NCBI RefSeq assembly: GCF_002831585.1
Contig: NZ_CP025113.1
Location: 2,356,001-2,420,000, forward strand
Origin: Bradyrhizobium sp. SK17
GTDB taxonomy: Bacteria; Pseudomonadota; Alphaproteobacteria; Rhizobiales; Xanthobacteraceae
Length of the DNA: 64,000 nt
Reading direction: 5' to 3'
The position numbers and the translations under genes are program-made. Below, piece after piece: positions 1 through 9,886 of the stretch (positions are counted from its first letter, which is position 1; each line of letters opens with the position of its first letter). The notes under the pieces were generated by a model. That model worked only from the letters and a program-made list of their open reading frames with translations. It did not search any database and was not told where the DNA came from.

Positions 1-819
1 CGTGAGACAGGAGACGTTCCGACAGCTGTCGTCGGCGGGGCGCTGTCGTCGGCGCGGTCCGGAGCCGTCGCATACGCGTCAATTGGTGCTGGCGAAGCAA
101 CCGCGGCTGCTCTGGCCCCTACTGTCTTTATCCCGGTTGTCGGGCCCTTCATCCCGCCTGTGGGTGGCTTGGCAGCGGCAGGTCTCACTTATTTTGGCCT
201 GAACCATTACTTGCCGGAGGTAACGGCTAGCCAAGCTGCAAGCTTCCTTGAGTTTATGAGAACCTCCGAAAGTAACTACATCGTGTCGATGGGGTGGCTG
301 CCGTCATTCAATGACCGTTGGGGAGCCCCCGACATTTCGGGTTGGAGTAGTCCAAACATCTTAAACTACGGTGCCGGCCAAAACTATCAGTCGTACCCGC
401 AGCAGATGACGTTCGATGATCGCTGGGCTTCTGTTGCCCCGACGGTGGGTGACGGAGCGGGGATTGGGAACTGGCAGAATATTCTCGGAGGTGGGCTCTC
501 TTCCACAACTCCTGTTGCTCCGCAGCAAGGCGCGCTCAATCAAGTTGGCGACGGGAACGGCATCGGCTCAGGTTGGGCTAGTGATCTGAATTTGTCGTAC
601 GGCACGAGTGCGGGAGTTCAGAATTCGGTCCTCAATTTTAGTCTCCAACAGGTGATTGCGCTGCAGACATTCGTCAATCAACTTGGGGCAACCACAGTCT
701 GGACACCGGCTGTTGTGCCGAACAATCAGAATTTCGATCCGGGGAACGTAACGACCGGGGATGGAGGTGGCGGAGGGACGGCAGTCTGGTCGGAAACGAT
801 CTTGGCGATACAAATTTAG
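1..819 (+). CDS. Giant calcium-binding exoprotein, N-terminal segment (5' partial, frameshifted)
   Basis: The frame is open from the first base, so the gene starts left of the window. The visible 272 residues begin with an Ala/Gly-rich hydrophobic stretch (about residues 20-65, PTVFIPVVGPFIPPVGG) and continue as a Gly/Asn/Ser-rich region with repeated VGDGxGIG motifs, ending in a GDGGGGG run. The frame then stops after 12 unrelated residues. The -1 frame continues directly as DGSLVGNDLGDTNLGDD and runs into the PVVLDLSGNGI motif that opens the next segment. One extra G in the run at 757-760 or 775-777 would join the two. I read 1-9886 as one gene of at least 3295 residues with two frameshifts. 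The exact family of this N-terminal part is not recognised. Confidence 0.6.
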   Translation, partial: RETGDVPTAVVGGALSSARSGAVAYASIGAGEATAAALAPTVFIPVVGPFIPPVGGLAAAGLTYFGLNHYLPEVTASQAASFLEFMRTSESNYIVSMGWLPSFNDRWGAPDISGWSSPNILNYGAGQNYQSYPQQMTFDDRWASVAPTVGDGAGIGNWQNILGGGLSSTTPVAPQQGALNQVGDGNGIGSGWASDLNLSYGTSAGVQNSVLNFSLQQVIALQTFVNQLGATTVWTPAVVPNNQNFDPGNVTTGDGGGGGTAVWSETILAIQI

Positions 820-842
820 GGGACGATTTCAGCTTCGTCCCG

Positions 843-3800
843 GTGGTTCTTGATCTGAGCGGTAACGGCATCAACATCACGCAGCTCAGTTCCTCCAATC
901 AGTTCGCAGATATTGCCGGCGATGGCTATCAACATCGTACTGCCTGGGCGGGCGCCGGCAACGCCGTTTTGTTTGTAGACCCAAACAACACCAATAAGAT
1001 AACGGAGGCCGATCAGGTCGTTTTCACGGATTGGGATCCGACCGCGACCAACGACATGCAGGCGATCGAGGATATCTTCGACACTAATCATGATGGTACT
1101 CTCGACGCAGGGGATGCTGATTTCTCGCAGTTCAAGTTGATGGTGACCAACGCCGACGGCACGACGACCGTTGAGACGCTGGCGCAGGCCGGCATCACCT
1201 CGATCAATCTTGTACCGGATGCGTCGAAGACTGTGTTGCCCGACGGATCATCGATCGACGGCACCACGACCTATACCCGCAGCGACGGCACGACCGGACA
1301 GGCCGCGACAGTCACGTTCGCGGCCGATGCGAACGGCTATGCCGTGCAGCAAACGACTACGGTCAATGCGGACGGATCGACGACGATCGACAATAAGGCG
1401 CTCAATCCGGACGGTAGCCTTGCCAACGAGACCACCTCGACCACGAGCGCGAACGGCCTCTCGAAGACCATCAACTTTGACAATGACGGCGACGGGGTGG
1501 TCGACCGGGTGCAGACCGACGTCACCGTGAACAACGCCGACGGCTCAAAGACGGAGACCTTGAGCGACAAGACGGGCGCGGGCGTTCTGCTCGATCAGAC
1601 CGTGACGGCAACGAGCGCGGACGGCAAGACCGTGACGATCGACCGGAACTCGACCGGCGGCAGTTACTTCAACCAGATCGAGACGCGTTCGACGGCCGCT
1701 GACGGCACCAAAACGATCACCGTGTCCGATTACAGCGCCAATAGCTCGCTGCTCGACCACACCGTCTCCACGACCAGCGCGGACGGCCTCAGCCGGACGT
1801 CGACCACCGATTTGAACGGAGACGGGGTCAACGACGTCTCCTTGAGCGATATCACGGTCATTAACGCCGGCGGCAGCCGTACCGAGACCGTGAGCCAGAG
1901 CGCGGGTACGACGCTCGTCAGCAAGACGATTACTCAATCCAGCGCAGATGGACTGAACAAGACGACGACCACTGATCTCGACGGAAATGGCAGCGTTGAT
2001 CTGACGACAGTTTCAACGATTGTGCATAATGCGGATGGATCGACCACGACGGCCCAGAGCGATTACAACGCCAATAACTCGCTGCGCGACGAGACCGTAA
2101 CGACCGTCAGCGCAGACGGCCTGAGCAAGACGACGACGTCCGATCTCGACGGCAACGGCGCGTTCGATCTGACGACCCGCGACGTAACGGTTATTAATAG
2201 CGACGGTAGTCGGACCGAGACCATCACCGACCGCAGCGGTAACGGTGCGCTGCTCGATCAGACCGTGATCGTGAGAAGCGCGGACGGAAGATCGCGTAGC
2301 ACAGAGGTGGATGCCACGGGATCGGGCGTTTACAACCATACCGATACCGTCACGGTTGCTACGGGTGGTGCGAGCACCGAGACGGTGACCGATATGAACC
2401 AGGACGGCTCGCCCAGGGATAAGGCGGTCACCACGACCAGCGCCGACGGTCTCACCGTCACGCGGCAAGTCGATTTGAATGGCGACGGTGTGTTCGACCT
2501 GACCACCAAATCGGTCACGACCAAGAATTCCAACGGAAGTTCGACGGTCGACGTGACCGATCGCAATGCAGACACTTCGCTGCGGGACGAGACGGTTACT
2601 ACGACGAGCGCCAACGGTCTTGTCGTGACGACGCAGATCGACACGACAGGAAACGGCACTTTTGATAGCACGATCAACGCCGTGACCGTGGTCAACAGCG
2701 ACGGCAGCACCACCACGACGACGACAACGACCGGCGGTGATGGTGCCACGGTGCTGAATCGGTCGGTCAGCACGGTGAGCGCCGACAAGAGAACGATCAG
2801 CACGACCCAGGATCTTAATGGGGACAACGCAACCGATCGCACCGAAACCATCGTGGTCGCGGCTGACGGTTCAAGCGTCGACACCATTTCGACGTTCAAT
2901 CCGAATGGCTCGCCCGACGGGAAGTCCGTCACGACGATCTCCGCCGACAAGCTGACGACCACGGTGCAGACCGATAAGGACGGTGATGGAACGTTTGATA
3001 CGACCACGACGGATGCCACGGTCTTGAATTCGGACGGCAGCCGTACGGAGACGGTAGCCGTCACCAGTGCCAATGGCTCGTCGGAGATGAAGACCGTCTC
3101 GATTGCCAGTGCCAACGGTCTAAATGTCAAGACGGAAGTCGATCATTACGGCACCGGAACCTACGACACGATCACCACGGCAACAACCGTGCTGAATCCT
3201 GACGGCAGCACCACCAAGACAGTCACTGACAAGAACGCTGATGGCTCGCCACGCGACTACACGGTGACAACGACAAGTGCCAACGGGCTGAGCAAGACCG
3301 TGACCCATGATTTCGATGGCGATGGGACCGTCGACCTGACGACGACTGACCTGACCACGCTGAACGCCGACGGCAGCCGCACCGAGGTCGTCACCGATAC
3401 CAACATCGCGGGCGAGCGGGACCAGACTGCGACTACGACGAGCGCGGATGGCCGTAGTGTTAGCAAAACGATCTACACCTACGGTTCCGTTGATCAGCAT
3501 TTCACCGACAACACCACGACGGCGGCCAACGGAAGTGCGGTCGAGGTTGTAACCAATTACGGGTCATCAGATCAGACCTCGGTTTTGGACAGCACGACGA
3601 CGACCACGAGTGCAAACGGACTGTCGAAGACGACGCAGACCGATGCCAATGGCGACGGGACAGTCGATCTCACCACCACGGACGTGACCACGCTCAATGC
3701 CGATGGCAGCCGGACCGAGACCGTCACGAAGAGCAATGCCGGCGGGACAATTAGCCAGACTGTCACGACGACCAGCGCCAATGGATTGTCGACCACGACC

Positions 3801-5354
3801 AAGACTGACATCAATGGTGATGGTACTTTCGACATTATCACGACCTCGACCACGACGCTCAACGTCAACGGATCGACCACTCAAGTCCAGAGCGACAGCA
3901 ACGCTAATGAACCGTTACTTGATCGCACCACGACGACGCTGACCGCCGACAAAAAAAACAAGATCATTGCGAGCGACATCGATGGTAACGGCTCGACCGA
4001 CCGTACCGAAACGATTGCCATACAGTCGAATGGCTCCACGGTCGATACGGTCGCCGCTACGGGTGAGGGCACGAAAACTACGACGACGAGTGCGAATGGA
4101 CTCAGCAAGACGACCACCTATGCCAACGCCGCGGGAACTACCGTTACGACACTGAACGATGCCAGCACTTTGAACAGCGACGGCAGCACGACCGAGGTCG
4201 AGACGGAATCGTCGTCTGTCAGCAACTCCCTGACCACGACGACCAGCGCGAACGGCTTGTCACAGACGATCGCAATGACCCTGGCGGGGCTTGCTTCCTA
4301 CAGCGTCAGTACCAAGAGCACGACCGTTATCAATTCCAACGGGACGAAGGTCGAGACGATAACCGATCGCGACTCTGGCAGCAATGTGTTGGATCAGGCG
4401 GTGATCACGCTCAGCGCGGATGGGCTCTCGACAACCACGGACGTCGATTCCAACGGCGATGGCCGTTTTGATGTCGTGAACACGACGACGTATGCGACCG
4501 ATGGCAGCAAGACCCAAAATCTATCTGTCTACAACCCGGTCACGGGTGCGCTCGAGCAGAACGATGTCATCATAACCAGTGCGGACGGGCGTACCTCAAC
4601 CTTGTCGCGCGACAAGGATGGCAATGGATCCGCAGACCATTTCGAGACGATAGTTCAGAACGCGGATGGCAGCGTTACCGATACCAATTCGGCGACAACC
4701 TATCTGGGAGCGCCGGCCTATTCACAGGTCAAGGTGGCCAAGGAGAATGTCGACGGCGGAACCACGGTGACCACCTCGACCTATGACTGGACCGGAAATC
4801 TGCAATCGAAAGCGACGGTCGTAACCAGCGCCAACCAGTTGTCGACTGTCACATCGTACGACAATAACGGCGACGGCCTGATCGACGAGACGAACACCGA
4901 CACAACGGTGCTCAACGCCGATGGAAGCCGCACCGAAACGGTGACGGACCGCAACGCGGATACTTCGCTGCGGAAGGAGGAAATTCAGACTACCAACGCC
5001 AACGGCCTGACGACGACGACCGACTATGACAGCAACGGCAATGGCGTTTTCGACGTCATTGATACAGCCGTGACTAGCGCGGACGGCTCGAAAGCCGAAA
5101 CGATCAGCTACTACAATGACAGCAGCCTCGCGGGCGCCACCGGCACCCTGAGCGCCAAGACCGTCATTCAAACCACGGCGGACGGCCTGACGAGCACGTC
5201 AACGACAACCGCGGTGGGATCGACCATTTCGCTCGTGGACGCAACAACGCTGTTCGCCAACGCCAACGGCAGCTACCAGTGGGTGCAAACCGTATCGGGA
5301 GGCGGTCAGGTGAGCGCCTCCCCTCGCTGGCCTCCGGCAGCGCCAGTCATATGA
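843..5354 (+). CDS. Giant calcium-binding exoprotein, middle segment with about 23 tandem repeats
   Basis: The frame is open from upstream of 843 and should be read as a continuation of the preceding segment, not as a gene with its own start. It opens with VVLDLSGNGI and a calcium-loop region (DTNHDGTLDAGDADF), a combination typical of large exported calcium-binding proteins of rhizobia. From about residue 180 it is a tandem array of roughly 56-residue repeats. Each repeat has a TTTSA(D/N)GLSKT strand, a D-x-(D/N)-G-x-G-x-x-D calcium-type loop and an NSDGSRTETVTD strand. It is extremely rich in Thr, Ser, Asp and Gly and has no cysteine in the array. The last residues (SPRWPPAAPVI) are out-of-frame sequence after a lost base near the CCCC run at 5320-5323. 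The likely role is a secreted or surface adhesin-like protein. Confidence 0.75.
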   Translation: MVLDLSGNGINITQLSSSNQFADIAGDGYQHRTAWAGAGNAVLFVDPNNTNKITEADQVVFTDWDPTATNDMQAIEDIFDTNHDGTLDAGDADFSQFKLMVTNADGTTTVETLAQAGITSINLVPDASKTVLPDGSSIDGTTTYTRSDGTTGQAATVTFAADANGYAVQQTTTVNADGSTTIDNKALNPDGSLANETTSTTSANGLSKTINFDNDGDGVVDRVQTDVTVNNADGSKTETLSDKTGAGVLLDQTVTATSADGKTVTIDRNSTGGSYFNQIETRSTAADGTKTITVSDYSANSSLLDHTVSTTSADGLSRTSTTDLNGDGVNDVSLSDITVINAGGSRTETVSQSAGTTLVSKTITQSSADGLNKTTTTDLDGNGSVDLTTVSTIVHNADGSTTTAQSDYNANNSLRDETVTTVSADGLSKTTTSDLDGNGAFDLTTRDVTVINSDGSRTETITDRSGNGALLDQTVIVRSADGRSRSTEVDATGSGVYNHTDTVTVATGGASTETVTDMNQDGSPRDKAVTTTSADGLTVTRQVDLNGDGVFDLTTKSVTTKNSNGSSTVDVTDRNADTSLRDETVTTTSANGLVVTTQIDTTGNGTFDSTINAVTVVNSDGSTTTTTTTTGGDGATVLNRSVSTVSADKRTISTTQDLNGDNATDRTETIVVAADGSSVDTISTFNPNGSPDGKSVTTISADKLTTTVQTDKDGDGTFDTTTTDATVLNSDGSRTETVAVTSANGSSEMKTVSIASANGLNVKTEVDHYGTGTYDTITTATTVLNPDGSTTKTVTDKNADGSPRDYTVTTTSANGLSKTVTHDFDGDGTVDLTTTDLTTLNADGSRTEVVTDTNIAGERDQTATTTSADGRSVSKTIYTYGSVDQHFTDNTTTAANGSAVEVVTNYGSSDQTSVLDSTTTTTSANGLSKTTQTDANGDGTVDLTTTDVTTLNADGSRTETVTKSNAGGTISQTVTTTSANGLSTTTKTDINGDGTFDIITTSTTTLNVNGSTTQVQSDSNANEPLLDRTTTTLTADKKNKIIASDIDGNGSTDRTETIAIQSNGSTVDTVAATGEGTKTTTTSANGLSKTTTYANAAGTTVTTLNDASTLNSDGSTTEVETESSSVSNSLTTTTSANGLSQTIAMTLAGLASYSVSTKSTTVINSNGTKVETITDRDSGSNVLDQAVITLSADGLSTTTDVDSNGDGRFDVVNTTTYATDGSKTQNLSVYNPVTGALEQNDVIITSADGRTSTLSRDKDGNGSADHFETIVQNADGSVTDTNSATTYLGAPAYSQVKVAKENVDGGTTVTTSTYDWTGNLQSKATVVTSANQLSTVTSYDNNGDGLIDETNTDTTVLNADGSRTETVTDRNADTSLRKEEIQTTNANGLTTTTDYDSNGNGVFDVIDTAVTSADGSKAETISYYNDSSLAGATGTLSAKTVIQTTADGLTSTSTTTAVGSTISLVDATTLFANANGSYQWVQTVSGGGQVSASPRWPPAAPVI
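1380..5250 (+). repeat. Tandem protein-coding repeat array, about 168 bp unit, about 23 copies
   Basis: Counting the SA(D/N)GL-type motif gives 22-23 imperfect copies, and the spacing between two well-conserved neighbours is 56 residues. Each unit carries one acidic D-x-N/D-G-x-G loop resembling dockerin or thrombospondin type 3 calcium loops. Copies are diverged at DNA level, so this is an old array, unlike the recent duplication at 7799-9370. The unit boundaries are approximate. Confidence 0.8.
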
Positions 5355-8300
5355 TCGATGCCAACCACATTGACACCTGGTCCTGGAACGACGGGTCGAG
5401 CGGAGGTTCGTCCGGATCGATTCGGATCGACATTGCGACCGAGGAGAAGGACGAGTCCCTCGCGCAGGCGCTGACCGTTGCCACCCTCAACCGGCAGATG
5501 ACTGCGGCCGAGCAGCAGTACCTGGCGAAATACATCACGAACGGTGTGCTCGATCAGACTGCGTTCACCACCTATCTCATGAACTCGTCTGATGCCAACG
5601 GCCTCTATCAGCCGGGAGCGATGACGGACTCGGATTTCGTAACCCAGGTCTACACCAACGCCTTCGGCTATGGCCCATCGGCGAATATGCTTTTTGAATA
5701 TCTCAGCCAGATCGACAATGGCTCGATGTCGCGGACCGGCGCGATCATCGCGATCGCGTCCAATGCGACCGATATCAGTCAGGGCAGCGGCCTTCCCAGT
5801 ATCCTGAGCGACAAACCGCTTGTCGCGCCTGCGGCCGTCTCCCAACTCACGTCCGGGGTTGCAGGTCTGTTGAATGCCGGAAGCGCCTACGAGGATTTCA
5901 TTAGTTCATTCCCAACTCCAGGTGGTGCGTTCAGTCAACAACAACTGCAGGACTTCCTCAATCAGGTGCAGCCGGTCGGCGGCGCGAGCTATCACAGCGT
6001 GAGCTTTGAGGCTGTCCTCGCCGGAGGTACATCAACGGGACCTGGTGCGTCCTTGGTCGGCCTATTTGGCGGACCGAACGAACTGCCGCCGAGTGATCCA
6101 AGCCCGAGCAACGGCGACGGTGGGGATGGTGACGGTGACGGCGCAGCCGGCGATGGGGACGGCTCGGGTGATGGCGCTGGTGCGGGCGACGGCGATGGAG
6201 GCGGCGATGGTGGTGGAGGCGGCGGTGGCGATGGTGGAGACCCCGTTGTCCTTAACCTCGCGGGTCTGCCGGTCACGACCACCGATCTGCGGTCATCGAA
6301 CGTCAGGTTTGACTATACCGGAAGCGGCACGACCATCCCGACGGCATGGCTGACGTCGAACGAAGGGTTCCTGGTGCTCGACAAGGCCGGCGTGCAGATC
6401 AACAACTCCAGCGGCCTGATCGGCAGCTATGCAGCGCTCTCCGCCTACGACACGAACCACGACGGCATCCTTACCGCGGCGGAAGCCGATGCCGCTGGTA
6501 TCAAGGTTTGGGTCGATGCGAACGATGACGGTATCGGCGAAACAGGCGAGCTCGCAACACTTGATCAGCTTGGTGTGGCGTCGATCAACCTGAGTGGCGT
6601 CAAGGCCGGCAATTACGATCATGGCAACATTATCGCGACGACCTCGACCATCACGTTTGCCGACGGCCGTACTGGCCAGGCTGCCGACGTCTGGTTGATG
6701 ACGAACGGCGCCTTGAGCACGGACACGTACTACGAGTTCGATCATTCGCTGGTTTATCGCTATGCAAATGGCGAGCTCGACGAGCTCGTGAACAGTCAGG
6801 GAAGGACCGTCAACGCCGGAGCCGCTGCCCTGGAGAAGATTCTTGATGTCGCCGGCAACAACACACTGGCGGCGACGACAGCGCCGATTGTCACTCTGGT
6901 TGGTGCCAAGGGGGATACGCTGGTCGGCGGCACCGGCGCGGACACCTTGGTCGCGCTGGGCGACAATGAATCCGTCATTTCGGGCTCGGGGACCAACACG
7001 ATCTTGGCCGCCGGTGTGAACGTGACCGTTAGTGCGGCGCAGGGTAGCTCGACGATTGAGGTGTCCGGCAAGTCGGATACGGTCACCAATATGAGTAGCT
7101 CGACGGTCCTTGATGTGTCAGGGACGTCCGCTTCGATATCTGGGACGGGTACGACAATCACGCTTGAAGGCGGCAGCAGTGCGACTCTGTTCGGTTCGAG
7201 CCTCCATGTGTCTGCGTCGAAGGGCGCCACAGTTGGATTGGCGGCATCGAGCAGCGCGCTCTCGTCGAGTGATACGATTGCGGCCACGATCTCGGGGAAC
7301 CAGGACTCCGTGACGCTGGCGGATGGCTCGACGATCACAGTGACTGGGGCGAACGAGACCATCGTGCTTGCGAGAGGAGGAATCCTCCTGCAGCAGTTTG
7401 CGTCCGCCACCATCACCGGCGCGAACGATCGCATCTCGCAGGGAACGGGTACCACCGTTACGATCAACGGTGTTTCCGATATCGTGGATATTCTCGGAGC
7501 GGGAAATATCACGACGGTGGGCGGAGCTACGGTAACGCTGGAGGCGGGCAGCTCGGAAACCCTGAACGGAAACAACAATCAGATCTTGCAGCTTGCGGGC
7601 TCGAGCTTGACGTTGAACGGGAACGGGGAGAGCGACGCACTGTTCGGCAATTCCTCCAACGTGAATGTCGTGGGCTCCAGCGACACGGTGGAGGTAACCA
7701 GCGGCAATAGCAACACGTTGACGGCGCATGGTGCGAATAACGTCCTGAAATCAGACGCCGGTTCGAACACACTGATTGCCGTCGCGAATTCGGTCACGCT
7801 GCTCGGCGGCAGTGGTTCGGATATCCTGCAGGGTGGCGGCAACAATGAGGTAATGACGGCGGGTAGCGGCGCAAATACGCTGATTGCTTACGGCTCGGCC
7901 TCGACACTGACGGCAGGCAGCGGCGCGGATATCCTCACAGGCAGTGGACAGAACGATGTGCTGATCGGCGGAGGCGGCAACAGCACCCTGACGAGCTATG
8001 GCGCCAACAGCACGCTGGTCGGAGGTGCCGGCACAAGTGTGTTGATCGCCAGCGGCGCCGGCGATGTCCTGCTTGGTGGCAGCGGCCAGAACACGCTCAC
8101 CGCGCTCGGCAGCAATGAGACGCTGACGGGTGGGAGCGGGACCAGCACGTTGGTCGGAAACGTCAACGGCAACACGTTGAAAGCTGGAACGGGTACGACC
8201 GTCGCGTCGTACAGCGCCAACAACCTCGCGCTCAATTTGGTGAATGGAACCGCGAGCGTTTCCGGCGGGACAGTGAGCGATCAGCTGGTTGGCATCACCA

Positions 8301-9886
8301 GAGCGATCGTATCGGGTAACAACAATCAGCTGACCACTCCTGGAGGCGGGACCCTGGAGGTCGTCCAGGGAAGTGGCAACATCCTGATTGCCAACGGGGC
8401 GGGCGCTGTTCTGCGATCTGATTCGGGATCGAACACGCTAGAGGCACTGAATGGTGGTGACACCCTGTTCGGTGGCAGCGGCGCTGATATCCTGCAGGGC
8501 GGAGGCAACGACGACGTTCTGACCGCAGGCAGCGGAGCAAACACGCTGATTGCCTACGGCTCGGCCTCGACGCTGACGGCAGGCAGTGGTGCGGACGTTC
8601 TCACGAGCAGCGGACAGAACGACCTGCTGATCGGTGGAAGCGGCAACGGCACCCTGACGAGCTATGGCGCCAACAGCACGCTGGTCGGAGGTGCCGGCAC
8701 AAGTGTGTTGATCGCCAGCGGCGCCGGCGATGTCCTGCTTGGTGGCAGCGGCCAGAACACGCTGACCGCTCTCGGCAGCAATGAGACGCTGACGGGTGGG
8801 AGCGGGACCAGCACGTTGGTCGGAAACGTCAACGGCAACACGTTGAAAGCTGGAACGGGTACGACTGTCGCGTCGTACAGCGCCAACAACCTCGCGCTCA
8901 ATTTGGTGAATGGAACCGCGAGCGTTTCCGGCGGGACAGTGAGCGATCAGCTGGTTGGCATCACCAGAGCGATCGTATCGGGTAACAACAATCAGCTGAC
9001 CACTCCTGGAGGCGGGACCCTGGAAGTCCTCCAGGGAAGTGGCAACATCCTGATTGCCAACGGGGCGGGCGCTGTTCTGCGATCTGATTCGGGATCGAAC
9101 ACGCTAGAGGCACTGAATGGTGGAGACACCCTGTTCGGTGGCAGCGGCGCTGATATCCTGCAGGGCGGCGGCAACAACGACGTTCTGACCGCGGGCAGCG
9201 GAGCAAATACGCTGGTTGCTTACGGCTCGGCCTCGACGCTGACCGCAGGCAGCGGTGCGGACGTTCTCACAAGCAGCGGTCAGAACGACGTGCTGATCGC
9301 TGGAGGCGGCAATAGCACCCTGACGAGCTATGGCGCCAACAGCACGCTGGTTGGAGGCTCCGGCACGAATGTGCTGATCGGCAGCGGTTCAGGCGACGTG
9401 TTGGTCGGCGGCAGCGGTACAACCACGCTGACGGCGTATGGGAGCGGGGAGACCCTTACCGCTGGCAGTGGCGTCAACACGATGATTGATAGTGCCAGCA
9501 ATGGTATCTATCAGTTTGGCTCCACGGCCGGATCGACAATCATTCAGAACGGTGCGAGTACGAACTCCAGTACATCGAACGAGCTGGATTTCGGAGCGGG
9601 TATTTCGAAGGAGAACCTGTGGTTCCTGCAGGTCGGAAACAACCTTCAGATCGACGTGATCGGTACCAACAAGACGGTGACCGTCGCGAACTGGTTTGCG
9701 AGCCCAGGCAATCAACTGCAGGAGATCACGGCGGGTGGCCAAAAGCTCGATGGCGAAGTCTCGCAACTCGTGCAGGCAATGGCGACTTACACGGCGGGCC
9801 ATTCCGGCTTCGACCCGACGTCGGTCGCCCAGGCGCCCAATGATCCTACCCTGCAGGGCGCCATCGGTACCGCCTGGCATGCTTGA
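5279..9886 (+). CDS. Giant calcium-binding exoprotein, C-terminal segment (RTX-like repeats and secretion end)
   Basis: The true coding part starts near 5324. Adding one C to the run at 5320-5323 gives a smooth join, VSASPSLASGSASHMIDANHIDTWSW. Domains in order: a DUF4214-like region (about residues 60-145, with FVTQVYTNAFGYGP), a Gly/Asp-rich linker (6110-6245), a DPVVLNLAG region with an EF-hand-like DTNHDGILTAAEAD loop, then a long beta-roll of NTL/DTL and GGSGAD repeats of degenerate RTX type. The last 95 residues (LWFLQVGNNLQIDVIG, VTVANWF, QLVQAMATY, GTAWHA) match the end of the second giant protein (18714-24917) and the haemolysin-type calcium-binding related family (PF06594-like). Type I secretion is the likely export route. 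Its stop overlaps the next start codon (ATG at 9879). Confidence 0.8.
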   Translation: MGANRIGRRSGERLPSLASGSASHMIDANHIDTWSWNDGSSGGSSGSIRIDIATEEKDESLAQALTVATLNRQMTAAEQQYLAKYITNGVLDQTAFTTYLMNSSDANGLYQPGAMTDSDFVTQVYTNAFGYGPSANMLFEYLSQIDNGSMSRTGAIIAIASNATDISQGSGLPSILSDKPLVAPAAVSQLTSGVAGLLNAGSAYEDFISSFPTPGGAFSQQQLQDFLNQVQPVGGASYHSVSFEAVLAGGTSTGPGASLVGLFGGPNELPPSDPSPSNGDGGDGDGDGAAGDGDGSGDGAGAGDGDGGGDGGGGGGGDGGDPVVLNLAGLPVTTTDLRSSNVRFDYTGSGTTIPTAWLTSNEGFLVLDKAGVQINNSSGLIGSYAALSAYDTNHDGILTAAEADAAGIKVWVDANDDGIGETGELATLDQLGVASINLSGVKAGNYDHGNIIATTSTITFADGRTGQAADVWLMTNGALSTDTYYEFDHSLVYRYANGELDELVNSQGRTVNAGAAALEKILDVAGNNTLAATTAPIVTLVGAKGDTLVGGTGADTLVALGDNESVISGSGTNTILAAGVNVTVSAAQGSSTIEVSGKSDTVTNMSSSTVLDVSGTSASISGTGTTITLEGGSSATLFGSSLHVSASKGATVGLAASSSALSSSDTIAATISGNQDSVTLADGSTITVTGANETIVLARGGILLQQFASATITGANDRISQGTGTTVTINGVSDIVDILGAGNITTVGGATVTLEAGSSETLNGNNNQILQLAGSSLTLNGNGESDALFGNSSNVNVVGSSDTVEVTSGNSNTLTAHGANNVLKSDAGSNTLIAVANSVTLLGGSGSDILQGGGNNEVMTAGSGANTLIAYGSASTLTAGSGADILTGSGQNDVLIGGGGNSTLTSYGANSTLVGGAGTSVLIASGAGDVLLGGSGQNTLTALGSNETLTGGSGTSTLVGNVNGNTLKAGTGTTVASYSANNLALNLVNGTASVSGGTVSDQLVGITRAIVSGNNNQLTTPGGGTLEVVQGSGNILIANGAGAVLRSDSGSNTLEALNGGDTLFGGSGADILQGGGNDDVLTAGSGANTLIAYGSASTLTAGSGADVLTSSGQNDLLIGGSGNGTLTSYGANSTLVGGAGTSVLIASGAGDVLLGGSGQNTLTALGSNETLTGGSGTSTLVGNVNGNTLKAGTGTTVASYSANNLALNLVNGTASVSGGTVSDQLVGITRAIVSGNNNQLTTPGGGTLEVLQGSGNILIANGAGAVLRSDSGSNTLEALNGGDTLFGGSGADILQGGGNNDVLTAGSGANTLVAYGSASTLTAGSGADVLTSSGQNDVLIAGGGNSTLTSYGANSTLVGGSGTNVLIGSGSGDVLVGGSGTTTLTAYGSGETLTAGSGVNTMIDSASNGIYQFGSTAGSTIIQNGASTNSSTSNELDFGAGISKENLWFLQVGNNLQIDVIGTNKTVTVANWFASPGNQLQEITAGGQKLDGEVSQLVQAMATYTAGHSGFDPTSVAQAPNDPTLQGAIGTAWHA
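7799..9370 (+). repeat. Recent 666-bp in-frame tandem duplication inside the exoprotein
   Basis: Units start at 7799, 8465 and 9131, exactly 666 bp (222 codons) apart. Units 1 and 2 are complete and nearly identical in their central parts: 7996-8235 and 8662-8901 differ at very few bases. The third is a partial copy that diverges after about 240 bp. Each unit holds GGSGADILQGGG, STLVGGAGTSVLIASGAGD and a LALNLVNGTASVSGG segment. The near identity implies recent expansion or ongoing homogenisation, so assemblies may collapse or expand here. Confidence 0.9.

Noticed and set aside
760..780. Programmed -1 ribosomal frameshift joining the first two exoprotein segments
   Set aside because: The site GGA GGG ACG does not match the X_XXY_YYZ slippery pattern. 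The same kind of shift recurs in unrelated genes, which fits base loss better.
843..5354. CRISPR-like regular repeat array
   Set aside because: The period is about 168 bp, all copies are in frame within one long protein, and they are diverged. It is a coding repeat, with no spacers.
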